The notes under the pieces were generated by a model. It worked only from the letters and a program-made list of their open reading frames with translations, made no database searches and was not told the origin of the DNA. Below are positions 21,715 through 34,225 of a DNA stretch of 64,000 nucleotides, piece after piece (position 1 is the stretch's first letter; each line of letters opens with the position of its first letter). The DNA comes from Mimosa pudica (taxonomy: Eukaryota; Streptophyta; Magnoliopsida; Fabales; Fabaceae): contig JAKELP010000037.1 in assembly GCA_029929735.1 (NCBI GenBank), positions 6,061,014-6,125,013 on the forward strand. Direction: 5' to 3'. The position numbers and the translations under genes are program-made.

Positions 21715-22604
21715 TGAGTTTTCCAACAAAGTCCCATTTTTCGCCTGGAATACAACCAAATGTCCCTGTGTATACATGAGGTGTAAATAAACTTGAGTTA
21801 TACACATAATAATTGACGTTGAATTTTACCAATAGAATATTTGAAATTAAATATTGTCCCTTCGAGGACATATGTTATAATTGGTAAGGTACACACACAT
21901 ATTTGCATCAGTGCGCCCTCATGTATGATGTTGACACAGACGACAAAACGATAATTGAAACTGAATAATATTCTATTGCTTTTATTTATTTTTTATAAAT
22001 TTTAATATTTTAAAATTAACAAAATTAATTAAATAATTCAAATGACCCAATTTAGAATGGAACACATGAATATTGAGTTTCTCATGCCGGAGAGAAACCA
22101 CAAATTATGACCGAATTCATGTTTTTCAAGTGGTCGATGAAGTTCTTGCATCATCCCACCACACATCACATGCACTTGAATCATGTAAAGGCATGTCTCA
22201 TGTAAGAAGCCACCATTTTGATCCACCGTATGAATCAGCCGTGGGCTCTTCATTGTTGGCTGACACTCACATTCTTTCTATTTCTTATGCATAAGCTTCG
22301 TTTTTTTTATATTTATTTTAATCTTTCTTTGATGCATTCCTTTATTTTACTAACATGGGCCTTTTTGGTCTTTTTCTCTCACAAATTTTATTTCAGTTCA
22401 GCCCCTTAGACTGCAATGAAATTTCAAAACGATTAGGGGGTTGAAATTTAATTTCTACATTGGTCATTCATTGAAATTCTCCCAATAAAAAAAATTATAA
22501 GAACAACTTATTAAAGTTCTTCATCTACTCCTGTGAAGATGGAAAGGGAGTAGCTGTATATTTAAGGCACGGCTATAATGGAAGAGTACTGAAAAGATCA
22601 ATTA

Positions 22605-22927
22605 GGGAAATTTGCAGTTTAGTCCCTGGTAAGGGAAATTAATACTGGAAGGTCTCAATACATTCCAAAATAATTATAAAGTCTCAGGGGCCCTTTCCTG
22701 CAATTGTTTGCTTATCTTCAATGACCATTTTGCCCTCATAAGATGAAAGCATAGTCCCCCTGTAGGGACCAGTGAGATGACAACCATCTTTAATGAGGGC
22801 AAAATGGTCATTGAAGTTAAGCAAACAATTGCAGGAAAGGGCCCCTGGGACTTTATAACTATTTTGGAATGTATTGGGACCTTCCAGTATTAATTTCCCT
22901 TACCAGGGACTAAACTGCAAATCCCCC
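22605..22927. mobile_element. 323-bp Tourist/Harbinger-type MITE (TSD TTA)
   Basis: gggaaatttgcagtttagtc at 22605 is inverted at 22904-22927 (gactaaactgcaaatccccc). Longer inner arms pair (ccctggtaagg..., caattgcaggaaaggg). TTA flanks it (22602-22604 and 22928-22930). Copy B shows the empty site aattaatgaatcgg at 32421. Confidence 0.9.
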
Positions 22928-23329
22928 TTAATGAATCGGAACAAAACGGAAGTCACAAGACTTTCATTTAAATGAATTGTTTAGATAATTTTTATTTAAG
23001 CCAACGCCCCCTCTATGATTGGACACACTGGCTAATATCCGCTGCACCTCTCTTCAATTTCTATGCTCTTTTTGGTTTCTGGTGTTCGTTTCTCTCTTTC
23101 ATTCACAAAAAGCTTTGATTTTGATGTCCTTCTTCTTAAAAAAAATAATAAATAAAGTGTTGGCTTCAATTCCAGAGTTTGTCTGCATTATTTCTTTGTA
23201 TTTGGATCCTTCACTTGTTTTGCTCTCCAAATTTGTGTTATTCTTGATTTACCTTTTTTGAATAGCTCTTTGGTATGTATGTAGTATGCAGTATCTATAT
23301 ATATAAGGGAATAGATAGACATTGAAGTT

Positions 23330-23950
23330 GTGGTTGTTAATGAGCAGCCACGATTTGTGATTATGAGGAAAATGATGGTGTCTATGTTGAAAATAGTTGT
23401 GGGACCCACCACCAACAAATCTGAACTTGGAGTAGGGTTATGATCTGAGAAAGATGCCGAATAAGATGACAACGTACGAGTATTACAAAATATATTATGA
23501 GAATCCATTTTGTAATGCCCAAGCGGCTACATCAAGAAATGACATTGAAAACGTGGGAAGTTAAAGATGAAGTCGGAGATGATGGCCGGTTGTAGAGAAT
23601 TGAAATTTGGTGGATGGGAAGATGAGGAAGGAGTGTAAAGCCTAATATAATATGACAAATAAAAGTTACATTATTTAATCAGATGAACACTTTTGCCCCA
23701 CTTTCAAAATTTCATGGGTAGTTTTGCTCCAATTTTTTTTACATAGGTATTTTACACTTTCATGACAATTACATGGATTTTTTTGCAATTTAACACTTAA
23801 ATGACAAACGGAAGTTACAATATTTAACGAGATTGACACTTTTGCCCCACTTTTGAAATTTCAAGGCTAGTTTTGCTCTAAGAATTTTTATATGAATATT
23901 TTTGCACCTTCATAACAATTATATATGGACATTTTTTGCACTTAAACACT
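23330..23950 (+). pseudogene. ERF-VII fragment and right TIR arm, copy B
   Basis: It matches 18340-18955: the part of the cargo after the AP2-start (from the TGA on), the C-terminal-like tail and the right double TIR arm. The TGA that replaces the AP2 Trp codon is kept, so that mutation is older than the duplication or came with the captured copy. Confidence 0.6.
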
Positions 23951-24119
23951 AAAATTTACATGAAAAAAAAAATTAAACTAAGGTAGTAAATATTTTTCGA
24001 GTAAAGAGTTATTTTTCTTTAAAATCACATCATCATCCTAGACATCAATTTGACCTCAACTCAAACCCAACTTAAATTGTTGGACTGAAATAAACAGATT
24101 CTTACATTGAAAAAATTGG

Positions 24120-24360
24120 TTAGAGAAGACGAGGTACGTGATAAGATATAGACAACTAATGGCATAATTAGTGGGTCCATAATGTTGCAGCAGTCTAGCT
24201 GTGCCTAACTCTTCACTGATAGCATTTACTTTTCTCCTTGTGAGTAGGTTACGTGATAAGATATCGACAACTAATGGCATGATTAGTGGGTCCATAATAT
24301 TGCATCAGTCTAGCTGTAGCTAACTCTTCACTGATAGCATTTACTTTTCTCCTTGTGAGT
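24120..24360 (+). repeat. 117-bp tandem duplication unique to copy B
   Basis: The phrase from gtacgtgataagatat through ttctccttgtgagtaggtt occurs twice in a row (about 24133-24250 and 24250-24366) with about 7 differences. Copy A has it once (19137-19236 plus 19571 onward). Confidence 0.85.
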
Positions 24361-24461
24361 AGGTTGGCACCATTATTTTTCCCTCAACGTTTCAAACGTG
24401 CCGTGCTTCAGCTGAATATACATATATATGTGTGTATATGTATATTTGATATATCAAAGTA

Positions 24462-24660
24462 ATGTTAGACGAGAAAGTTATAGAACAACGAATGGACTAC
24501 GCAGCAAAGAGAGAATTCCGCAAGTTGTCTCCTATTCGTCTATTCCTAAATAATGTAGCAAGTATACAGAGATTATCAGCGTCAGAGCATTCACGAAATA
24601 ATAACACACAGAGATCCTCCTCTGTCCTCCTGAAATCCACCTTTCTACTAATCGTTAACA
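24462..24660 (+). other. Conserved open stretch of unknown nature
   Basis: From the ATG at 24462 the frame reads MLDEKVIEQRMDYAAKREF and stays open to the Helitron insertion at 24661. No family is recognised. The other strand is open too. Copy A carries the same DNA with frame breaks, so it is probably not under coding constraint. Confidence 0.3.
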
Positions 24661-25933
24661 TCAATATACCTCTTAAAATGTGGGTTTCAATAACTGGAGT
24701 GTTCACACTACAAAAAAATTCTGAATGGGGTTTTCAAAAAAAATCAAACAAAAAAAGTTGAACCTGATTATGGCATCTCATACAATCAATTACCAAAAAT
24801 AACTCAACATCTCTCTATCCAAATCAACAAGCATATAATCAGTTCAAATCACCATTTAATCCTAATCAAAAGAAATCACAAATTGATCCTCCTCTACCAT
24901 TGACTAGAGGATGCATATAGACGCTATGCCTGAAACAAGTTCTGAATGAGATTTACAAAAAAAAATCAAACAAAAAACAGTTGAACCTGATTATGGCATC
25001 TCATACACTCAATTACCGAAAATAACTCATCATCTCTCTATCCAAATCAGCAAGCATATAATCAGTTCAAGTCAGCATTTAATCTTAATCAAATGAAATT
25101 ACAAAAAGTATCAAACAAAAGAATAGTTGAACTTGATTATGACATCTCATACAATCAATTACCGAAAATAACTCATCATCTCTTTGTCCAAATCAGCAAG
25201 CATATAATCAGTTCAAATCAGCATTTAATCTTAATCAAATGAAATCACAATTTGATCATCCTCTACCATTGACTAGAGGAGGCATATATGCCTAATTCAC
25301 CCTTATAAATAGGATTAAAATCCATGCCTACAACAACACAACTTTGCTTCAGTTAAAAAAAATACCATATAGCCGCTATGATTTTCGATGATGTGGAGGT
25401 CACTAACATCGTGGTCACCAATGAGGTTGCCTGAAGGTGGGTTGTTTAGGGTGAAGCATTTCAGTGATTGTTATTCTCACTCGGGACCTGACAAAATCCC
25501 TTCAAAATGCATTAGATGCCGTTTGGATATGGAGTTGAGGTGGTTTGTGAAGGATCTTGGTGGAGTTTATACTTTATCAGAAATGTGAAAGTGTTGCAGC
25601 AAAAATCCACTAATTTTGTGATTTTTTTTGATTAATTGATGTACTTATTTTCCGGTATTCATAATAAATTATAACCATTAAGCACCATTCATTTAACATG
25701 TGGTTACACAATTTTGCTTTCCGACCATTAAGCCTTCTGCATATTTTTTGTAGAACGTTCTAACTTCTAACAAGCACCATATTTTGGCTTGAGATAAAGA
25801 TTAGCTCATATGATTATCATTACATTTTAATTTCACACCATTTCGAATTTGATGATATGATTTGAATTCCCTTAATTTGTATTCTCATTTCATCTGTATA
25901 CATACTCTAATGGGATTAAAATTATAACAATTA
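24661..25933 (+). repeat. Helitron tandem unit 1 (1273 bp)
   Basis: It starts TCAATATACCTCTTAAAATG, the Helitron 5' end. It contains two or three inner copies of a ~185-bp phrase (gttgaacctgattatggcat ... tttaatcctaatcaaa), a TATA-like cttataaatagg at about 25309, and a short open stretch 25388-25588. It ends gggattaaaattataacaatta, just before the next TCAATATACC. Confidence 0.9.
25388..25588 (+). other. Short ORF in Helitron unit, repeated three times
   Basis: It reads MMWRSLTSWSPMRLPEGGLF to a TGA after about 66 codons. Exact or near-exact copies occur at 26660-26860 and 27925-28125. Another frame gives MIFDDVEVTNIVVTNEVA from the first ATG downstream of a TATA-like box. I recognise no family. 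It may be the start of a captured gene or simply chance in a repeat; the three copies are DNA-identical enough that protein conservation cannot be tested. Confidence 0.3.
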
Positions 25934-27206
25934 TCAATATACCTCTTAAAATGTGGGTTTCAACAACTGGAGTGTTCACACTACAAAAAAATTCTGAATG
26001 GGGTTTACAAAAAAATCAAACAAAAAAAGTTGAACATGATTATGGCATCTCATACAATCAATTACCGAAAATAACTCAACATCTCTCTATCCAAATCAGC
26101 AAGCATATAATCAATTCAAATCACCATTTAATCCTAATCAAAAGAAATCACAAATTGATCCTCCTCTACCATTGACTAAAGGATGCATATAGACGCTATG
26201 CCTGAAACAAGTTCTGAATGAGATTTACAAAAAAAAATCAAACAAAAAACAGTTGAACCTGATTATGGCATCTCATACACTCAATTACCGAAAATAACTC
26301 ATCATCTCTCTATCCAAATCAGCAAGCATATAATCAGTTCAAGTCAGCATTTAATCTTAATCAAATGAAATTACAAAAAGTATCAAACAAAAAAATAGTT
26401 GAACTTGATTATGACATCTCATACAATCAATTACCGAAAATAACTCATCATCTCTTTGTCCAAATCAGCAAGCATATAATCAGTTCAAATCAGCATTTAA
26501 TCTTAATCAAATGAAATCACAATTTGATCATCCTCTACCATTGACTAGAGGAGGCATATATGCCTAATTCACCCTTATAAATAGGATTAAAATCCATGCC
26601 TACAACAACACAACTTTGCTTCAGTTAAAAAAAATACCATATAGCCGCTATGATTTTCGATGATGTGGAGGTCACTAACATCGTGGTCACCAATGAGGTT
26701 GCCTGAAGGTGGGTTGTTTAGGGTGAAGCATTTCAGTGATTGTTATTCTCACTCGGGACCTGACAAAATCCCTTCAAAATGCATTAGATGCCGTTTGGAT
26801 ATGGAGTTGAGGTGGTTTGTGAAGGATCTTGGTGGAGTTTATACTTTATCAGAAATGTGAAAGTGTTGCAGCAAAAATCCACTAATTTTGTGATGTTTTT
26901 TTGATTAATTGATGTACTTATTTTCCGGTATTCATAATAAATTATAACCATTAAGCACCATTCATTTAACATGTGGTTACACAATTTTGCTTTCCGACCA
27001 TTAAGCCTTCTGCATATTTTTTGTAGAACGTTCTAACTTCTAACAAGCACCATATTTTGGCTTGAGATAAAGATTAGCTCATATGATTATCATTACATTT
27101 TAATTTCACACCATTTCGAATTTGATGATATGATTTGAATTCCCTTAATTTGTATTCTCATTTCATCTGTATACATACTCTAATGGGATTAAAATTATAA
27201 CAATTA
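25934..27206 (+). repeat. Helitron tandem unit 2 (1273 bp)
   Basis: It starts TCAATATACCTCTTAAAATG at 25934 and differs from unit 1 at few positions (for example caacaactgg for caataactgg). It contains the same TATA-like box and short ORF (26660-26860). Confidence 0.92.
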
Positions 27207-28470
27207 TCAATATACCTCTTAAAATGTGGGTTTCAACAACTGGAGTGTTCACACTACAAAAAAATTCTGAATGGGGTTTACAAAAAAATCAAACAAAAAA
27301 AGTTGAACATGATTATGGCATCTCATACAATCAATTACCGAAAATAACTCAACATCTCTCTATCCAAATCAGCAAGCATATAATCAATTCAAATCACCAT
27401 TTAATCCTAATCAAAAGAAATCACAAATTGATCCTCCTCTACCATTGACTAAAGGATGCATATAGACGCTATGCCTGAAACAAGTTCTGAATGAGATTTA
27501 CAAAAAAAATCAAACAAAAAAACAGTTGAACCTGATTATGGCATCTCATACAATCAATTACCGAAAATAACTCATCATTCTCTATCCAAATCAGCAAGCA
27601 TATAATCAGTTCAAATCAGCATTTAATCAAATGAAATTACAAAAAGAATCAAACAAAAAAATAGTTGAACCTGATTATGACATCTCATACAATCAATTAC
27701 CGAAAATAACTCATCATCTCTTTGTCCAAATCAGCAAGCATATAATCAGTTCAAATCAGCATTTAATCTTAATCAAATGAAATCACAATTTGATCATCCT
27801 CTACCATTGACTAGAGGAGGCATATATGCCTAATTCACCCTTATAAATAGGATTAAAATCCATGCCTACAACAACACAACTTTGCTTCAGTTAAAAAAAT
27901 ACCATATAGCCGCTATGATTTTCGATGATGTTGAGGTCACTAACATTGTGGTCACCAATGAGGTTGCCTGAAGGTGGGTTGTTTAGGGTGAAGCATTTCA
28001 GTGATTGTTATTCTCACTCGGGACCTGACAAAATCCCTTCAAAATGCACTAGATGCCGTTTGGATATGGAGTTGAGGTGGTTTGTGAAGGATCTTGGTGG
28101 AGTTTATACTTTATCAGAAATGTGAAAGTGTTGCAGCAAAAATCCACTAATTTTGTGGTGTTTTTTTTATTAATTGATGTACTTATTTTCCGGTTTTCAT
28201 AATAAATTCTAACCATTAAGCACCATTCAGTTAACATGTGGTTACACAATTTTGCTTTCCGACCATTAAGCCTTCTCCATATTTTTTGTAGAACGTTCTA
28301 ACTTCTAACACGCACCATATTTTGGCTTGAGATAAAGATTAGCTCATATGATTAACATTACATTTTAATTTCACACCATTTCGAATTTGATGATATGATT
28401 TGAATTCCCTTAATTTGTATTCTCATTTCATCTGTATACATACTCTAATGGGATTAAAATTATAACAATT
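27207..28470 (+). repeat. Helitron tandem unit 3 (about 1264 bp)
   Basis: It starts TCAATATACCTCTTAAAATG at 27207. Its first ~270 bp are identical to unit 2, and later parts differ more and have small deletions. After ttataacaatta it runs on into the ~560-bp repeats instead of a fourth TCAATATACC. Confidence 0.9.
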
Positions 28471-30760
28471 AATTAACAATTAATGCATATTTGCATTTCT
28501 TTATGTCAACCATCTTCCCTATAACTTCTAATGGTCTTTTAACACTGTAATGAAAGACTAAGACACTCAGAATTCATCACCCACGCCTATATGCCTTAAA
28601 ATAATATCACTCATCCAATTACAATGATCTCATGTCAATCTATCTTAATCAATAATCACAAACCCAACTGAAATTTGATTGTGCCGAATTGACTTAAGTA
28701 ACACCTAATTAAAACAGCTTGCCAATCAGAATTAAATCCTCATTAAATCTCGGCACAATCAGAATTAAACAGCTGATATGAAATAACTTTTTTTTATACA
28801 CTCAGAATTAAACAGCCAAGCCAATTACAATTAATGCATATAAGTCTTAAATCATATCACCAACACCAACCCAATTACAATTATCTCATCATTTTTTTAA
28901 ACCGTTCTAAAACAATAATTTTGACTGAGATAAAGTGGTGACAATGATTTAATGATGGACTCAATTACCACATTTAAGCTTCACTTTTCATTTTATTTTC
29001 ACTCCATTTTGATTTTTTTTTTCTTATCAGGAACTCCATTTTGAATTTGGTGATATGATTTTGATTCCCTTAATTGGTATTCTCTTTTAATCTGTATACG
29101 TACTCTAATGGGATTAAAATTATAACAACCAATCAACAATTAAAGCATATATGAATTTCTTTAAGTCAAACATCTTCCCTGTAACTTTTAATTGTCTTTT
29201 AACACTCAAATGAAAGACTAAGACACTAAGAATTATGCAGCCACGCCAATCAAATTACAATTAATGCATATATGCCTTAAAATAATATCACACACCCAAT
29301 TACAATGATCTCATGTCAATCTATCATAATTACTAATCACAAACCCAATTAAAATTTGATTGTGCCTGACTGACTAAAGTACCACCTAATTAAAACAGCT
29401 GACCAATCAGAATTAAATCCTCATTAAATCATATTACAATCAAATTATCTTTCAACTACACCAAATCTGATTTAATTAAAAAGCATCTAAATCTGATTTA
29501 ATTAAAAAGTCCTATGCATCCTTTTTCTTAAACCGTTCTAGAACAAATCATTTTGGCATAGATAAAGTTGTGACAATGATTATCATTTCATTTTATTTTA
29601 CACCATTTTGAATTTGATGATATGGTTTTAATTCTTTTAATCTGTCTGTCTACATACCCTAATGGGATTAAAATTATAACAATCAATCAACAATTAATGC
29701 ATATATGCATTTCTTTAAGTCAAACATCTTCCCTGTAACTTTTAATTGTCTTTTAACACTCTAATGAAAGACTAAGACACTAAGAATTATGCAGTCACAC
29801 CAATTACAATTAATACGTATATGCCTTAAAATAATATTACCCAGCCAATTACAATGATCTCATGTCAATCTATCATAATTACTAATCACAAACACAATTG
29901 AAATTTGATTGTGTCTGATTGACTAAAGTACCACCTAATTAAAACAGCTGGCCAATCAGAATTAAATCCTCATTAAATCTCGGCAGTCGGCACAATCAAA
30001 TTATCTTTCAACTACACCAAATCTGATTTAATTAAAAAGCATTTAAATGGCAGGTGTTGCTCTCCGACCATTAAACCTTCTGCATCATTTTTTAAAGCGT
30101 TTTCAGTAAAAAAATAATTTTGGGGATAAAGTGGTGACAATGATTATCATTTCATTTAATTTTCACTCCATTTTGAATTTCATGATATGGTTTTAATTCC
30201 CTTAATCCGTATTCTCATTTCATCTGTAAACATACCCTAATGGGATTAAAATTATAACAACCAATCAACAATTAATGCATATAAGAATTTCTTTAAGTCA
30301 ATCATCTTCCCTTTAACTTTTAATGGTCTTTTAACACTGTAATGAAAGACTAAGACACTCAGAATTATGCAGCCACACCTAGATGCCTTAGGATCATATT
30401 ACCCACCCACTTTAAGAGATCTCATTTCAATCTTTCATAACTACTAATCAATCACACACCCAATTGAAATTTGATTGTGCCTGATTGACTTAATTACCAC
30501 ATAAATAAAAACTCATCACTAACCAATAAAAAATTTAAGCTTCACTTTTCATTTTATTTTCACACCATTCTAAATTTGATGATACGGTTTTAATTCCCTT
30601 AATTTGTGGTATCATTTCATCTATATACATACCCTAATCAGATTAAAATTATAACAACCAATCAACAATTAATGCATATATGAATTTCTTTAAGTCAATC
30701 ATCTTCCCTATAACTTTTAATGGTCTTTTAACAAGATTCTTTGTAGCAACATAAATATCG
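28370..30760 (+). repeat. Diverged ~560-bp repeats in the Helitron 3' half
   Basis: A block with ctaatgggattaaaattata, then aattaatgcatat, tctttaagtcaa.catcttcc and gaaagactaagacac, recurs starting near 28370, 29030, 29590, 30150 and 30550. Bases 1-386 of the window belong to the same family. Non-coding. Confidence 0.85.
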
Positions 30761-31025
30761 AATTGCTACATAACAATTGTTGGATGTCATGTTAAATATC
30801 TTATATAATACTTCCATACAATTAAACTATAAAGAAACTTTTACATTAAAGAGGTATATGATAGTTAATCAAAAATAAAAAGAACACATACATCCCATAG
30901 AGTAAGCCATTCTTTAAAAATCACATAAACATAATGTTTACATAACCATTATTTGATAACTTATCATATATAATTAAATATATTCATTGACTATATGTTT
31001 GTATTTTATTAAAAATAAAAAAAAT

Positions 31026-31040
31026 CCGTGCACCGCACGG
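31026..31040 (+). other. Helitron 3' terminal hairpin
   Basis: CCGTGC-ACC-GCACGG forms a perfect 6-bp stem with a 3-base loop, 12 bases before the element end. This is the usual place and form of the Helitron terminator hairpin. Confidence 0.85.
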
Positions 31041-32751
31041 GTAGAATACTTGTTAGCAATAATATGTTGGATTGTTAGTTAAAATTAGCTAAAAAAGAAG
31101 ATCCATAAGAGATATTTTCCTTAAATATTCACTTACTTACAGACATGTTGACTGCGAGAGAAGTGAAACGCATGTACCTAATATTAGAGAAGTTATTTTT
31201 ATATCATTACTTTGATTCTTATGATAATTCCATTATACCACTATAGTTTTTATATAATAATATATTTAAGTCTATATATTGTTAAAGAATTTTTGTTTAG
31301 AAAATTTAGGTTTGAGACAGAAAATCTAGTTATTTTCAAAAACTATTTTTCCCTTCAATATATTAGAAACTACTTTCTATAATCTATTTTTTAAAGGGAT
31401 TTTTAACATTTTTTCTCAATCTATATTCCAAAAATAAATGCGTAGCCCCTTAGTCATCACCTCAATTTATATCTATTCTTGTTTTTTGGCTGTTTGTAAT
31501 TTGGTCCATCCTTTTGAGTTTAAATAATTGTATAAGAGGTAAACATATGTATCAATTCGTATTATTATTGTTGCTGCTGCTGCTGCTGTGAGTTCTTCAA
31601 CAAAGTCCCATTTTTCGCCTGGAATAATTAAACCAAATGTCCCTGTCTATACATGAGGTGTAAATAAACATGTGTTATACACATAATAATTGAAGTTGAA
31701 TTTTACCAATAGAATACTTTAATTAAACATTGTCCCTTCGAGGACATATGTTAAAATTTGTAAGGTACACACACATATTTGCATCAGTCCGACCTCATGT
31801 ATGATGTTGACACAGACGACAAAACGATAATTGAAACTGAATAATACTATTCTATTGTTTTTATTTATTTTTTATAAATTTTAACATTTTAAAATTAACA
31901 AAATTAATTAAATAATTCAAATGACCCAATTTAGAATGGAATTGTTATTTCCCTGTTTGTCTTTGTAACATCTTTGTACACACCACATTATCTGAATAGA
32001 GCATACATACTTTAATTAAAAAAAGAAGCCACCATTTTGATCCACCGTATGAATCAGCCGTGGGCTCTTCATTTTTGGCTGACACTCACATTCTTTCTAT
32101 CTCTTATGCATAAGCTTCGTTTTTTTTATTTATTTTAATTTAATCTTTCTTTGATGCATTCCTTTATTTGACTAACATGGGCCTTTTTGGTCTTTTTCTC
32201 TCACAAATTTTTTTTCAGTTCAGCCCCTTAGACTGCAATGAAATTTCAAAACGATTAGGGGGTTGAAATTTAATTTCTACATCGGTCATTCATTGAAATT
32301 CTCCCAATAAAAAAAATTAAAGAACAACTTCTTAAAGTTCTTCATCTACTCCTGTGAAGATGGAAAGGGAGTAGCTGTATATTTAAGGCACGGCTATAAT
32401 GGAAGAGTACTGAAAAGATCAATTAATGAATCGGAACAAAACGGAACTCACAAGACTTTCATTTAAATGAATTTTTGAGATAATTGTTATTTAAGCCAAC
32501 GCCCCCTCTATGATTGAACACACTGGCTAATATCCGCTCCTCCTCTCTTCAATTTCTTTGCTCTTTTTGGTTTCTGGCGTTCGTTTCTCTCTTTCATTCA
32601 CATAAAGCTTTGATTTAGATGTCCTTCTTCTTACAAAAAAAAAATAATAATAATAAAGTGTCGGCTTCAATTCTAGAGTTTGTCTGCATTATTTCTTTGT
32701 ATTTGGATCCTTCAATTGTTTTGCTCTCCAAATTTGTGTTATTCTTGATTT

Positions 32752-33982
32752 CAGTTTCCTATCCACTCACTTTTCTACGACTTGCACTTTTTTTGAAACA
32801 AATAAAAAATTTCTTCTTATAATCATTATATTGGAAATCTGAATTCTTCGTTAAGTATTAAAATTGTTTGGTTTGATTGTTTGTACTTTTGGATCTTTCT
32901 TTAGAGTACTTTTTTTTTCTTTAAATCGTTGTTACTATTTCTCTTCTACCAAATAAAAAGTGTGTGCTCACTCTATATAGTTTCTATATATTGTTGGCAA
33001 AAAAATATTTTTCTTTTGGTTCTTACATTAACAAAAAAAATCGACCGTTCTTTTGAAGGCATTTTTCTCAATATTCACTTGTATTTGAATTATTTTCTCA
33101 TTTCTGCTCAATGGTTTAACTTTCTTCTTCTTATTATGTGGAGAAGATAACATAATTAAAAATCGTGTTTGAATCTTCATTCTGTTTCTGAGCAAAAAAA
33201 ATAAAAAATCTTCATTCTGTGTAGTACTTTGTACCTCTTCTTTTTGTATTTAAACGTTTCTTTTGATTTTACTCGTAGTTCATCTATAATTTAAAAAAAG
33301 AAAAGAAAAACGAAAAAGGGATTTTATATCGAAGGCTTGCCTCGAAACCTAGAGAAATCTTAAGGCAAGGATTTGTACTTCATGATATTTTTAAATTATG
33401 TTCGGATATTTTCTTTCATATTCATATTGTTTCTTAAAACTTTCTTTGACTTTTTGTTTTATTCCTTAGATCTTGGTTGGTCACGCGAAGCATACTTCGA
33501 GATTTCGATCCCTATATTCCAGGTTTGTGTGTGTATTTTATATATTGATTGTATGTTTCTTTTATTCATCATAAGTTTTGCAGCCTTCTTGATCATAGAC
33601 CAGGTCAGCTTTTGCATAGTTACATGGAGTATGAAATTTTATGAAACCAAAATTTAGACAACCAAAGGCTTTTTATAATCACATATATACTTTTATTATG
33701 CAGTTTTGAATGAACCATACTTTCTAAACCACCATTTTCTAAACCATTAAATTTATATATGTGGTATCAAATATCAATAAAACTTTAAAAGACAGTAAAA
33801 TGACTAACCAAGACATTATCATTAGGAATTTTTTTCTTTCACGAGTGTCCCCACAAATGATAAAGCAAGCTTGCCCCACATCATGTTAACTAAAGAAGAA
33901 CAGAAACTGAGTTCCTTACAAAAATGTTATTGGCCCAATGAATGTTGATCAAATCTCATTACTAGAGGAATTAAAACTTATA
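32752..33982. other. AT-rich stretch without a recognised gene
   Basis: T-rich, intron-like or leader-like DNA with a donor-like ccag|gtttgtgtgtg at about 33520. No frame has recognisable protein. It could be the 5' leader and first intron of a lost gene. I see no RNA gene. Confidence 0.35.
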
Positions 33983-34223
33983 CTCCCGTTCCTAAATATA
34001 AGATCACTTTGGTTAATTTGGGGAGATTAAGGAAGACAATAAAATTACATGATCTTCACAAAATCTCCTCAATTACTTAACTTTAAAAGGAGGAGAGGTT
34101 TTCAATGAAAAGAGGGAGTATAAGGGTAGTTTGGGCAAAACATGAGATAAAATAGGAAGTGATCTTATATTTAGGAACTTATCCACTTCCCCAAAGTGAT
34201 CTTATATTTAGGAACGGAGGGAG
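33983..34223. mobile_element. Stowaway-type MITE (241 bp, TSD TA)
   Basis: ctcccgttcctaaatataag at 33983 is inverted as cttatatttaggaacggagggag ending at 34223. TA flanks both sides (33981-33982 and 34224-34225). The CTCCCTCCGTTCC-like end is the Stowaway signature. Confidence 0.9.
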
Positions 34224-34225
34224 TA

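Larger units (their letters stand above)
16622..23250 (+). repeat. Segmental tandem duplication, copy A
   Basis: Copy A starts ttttttgaatagctctttgg (16622) and ends ttattcttgattt (23250). The same start is at 23254 and the same end at 32751. Matching blocks, in order (A with B): 16622-16690 with 23254-23320; 18340-19235 with 23341-24235; 19571-20140 with 24345-24660 plus 31053-31295; 21365-23250 with 31300-32751. The copies differ by many point changes and by insertions listed separately. Confidence 0.82.
24661..31052 (+). mobile_element. 6.4-kb non-autonomous Helitron with internal tandem units
   Basis: The left end is a TCAATATACC directly after ..gttaaca. The right end has the hairpin CCGTGCACCGCACGG at 31026-31040, then gtagaatacttg. 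Copy A shows the empty site gttaaca^ttagcaataat between 19893 and 19894, so insertion was between A and T without target duplication. These are Helitron features; the final CTTG differs by one base from the usual CTRR. No RepHel helicase is encoded. The inside is three 1.27-kb tandem units, then five diverged ~560-bp repeats. Confidence 0.82.
23254..32751 (+). repeat. Segmental tandem duplication, copy B
   Basis: This is the second copy of 16622-23250. Without the 6392-bp Helitron it is about 3.1 kb. Against A it lacks the CACTA end, the left arm and exon 1 of the ERF-carrying element, two MITEs and about 1.2 kb around 20140-21365. The junction between copies is ttgattt|acc|ttttttgaatag at 23244-23265. 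Confidence 0.82.

Noticed and set aside
21665..21871. Frame with poly-Ala and poly-Ile on the - strand
   Set aside because: It is made by the GCT and ATT microsatellites.
24706..24725. CACTACAAAAAAATTCTG in each Helitron unit as a CACTA transposon end
   Set aside because: It is at the same place in all three units, with no subterminal repeats and no partner end; more likely part of the Helitron sequence.
24661..30760. Possible CRISPR-like or satellite array
   Set aside because: Units are 1.27 kb and 0.56 kb, diverged, without spacers, and lie within Helitron ends in a eukaryotic genome.
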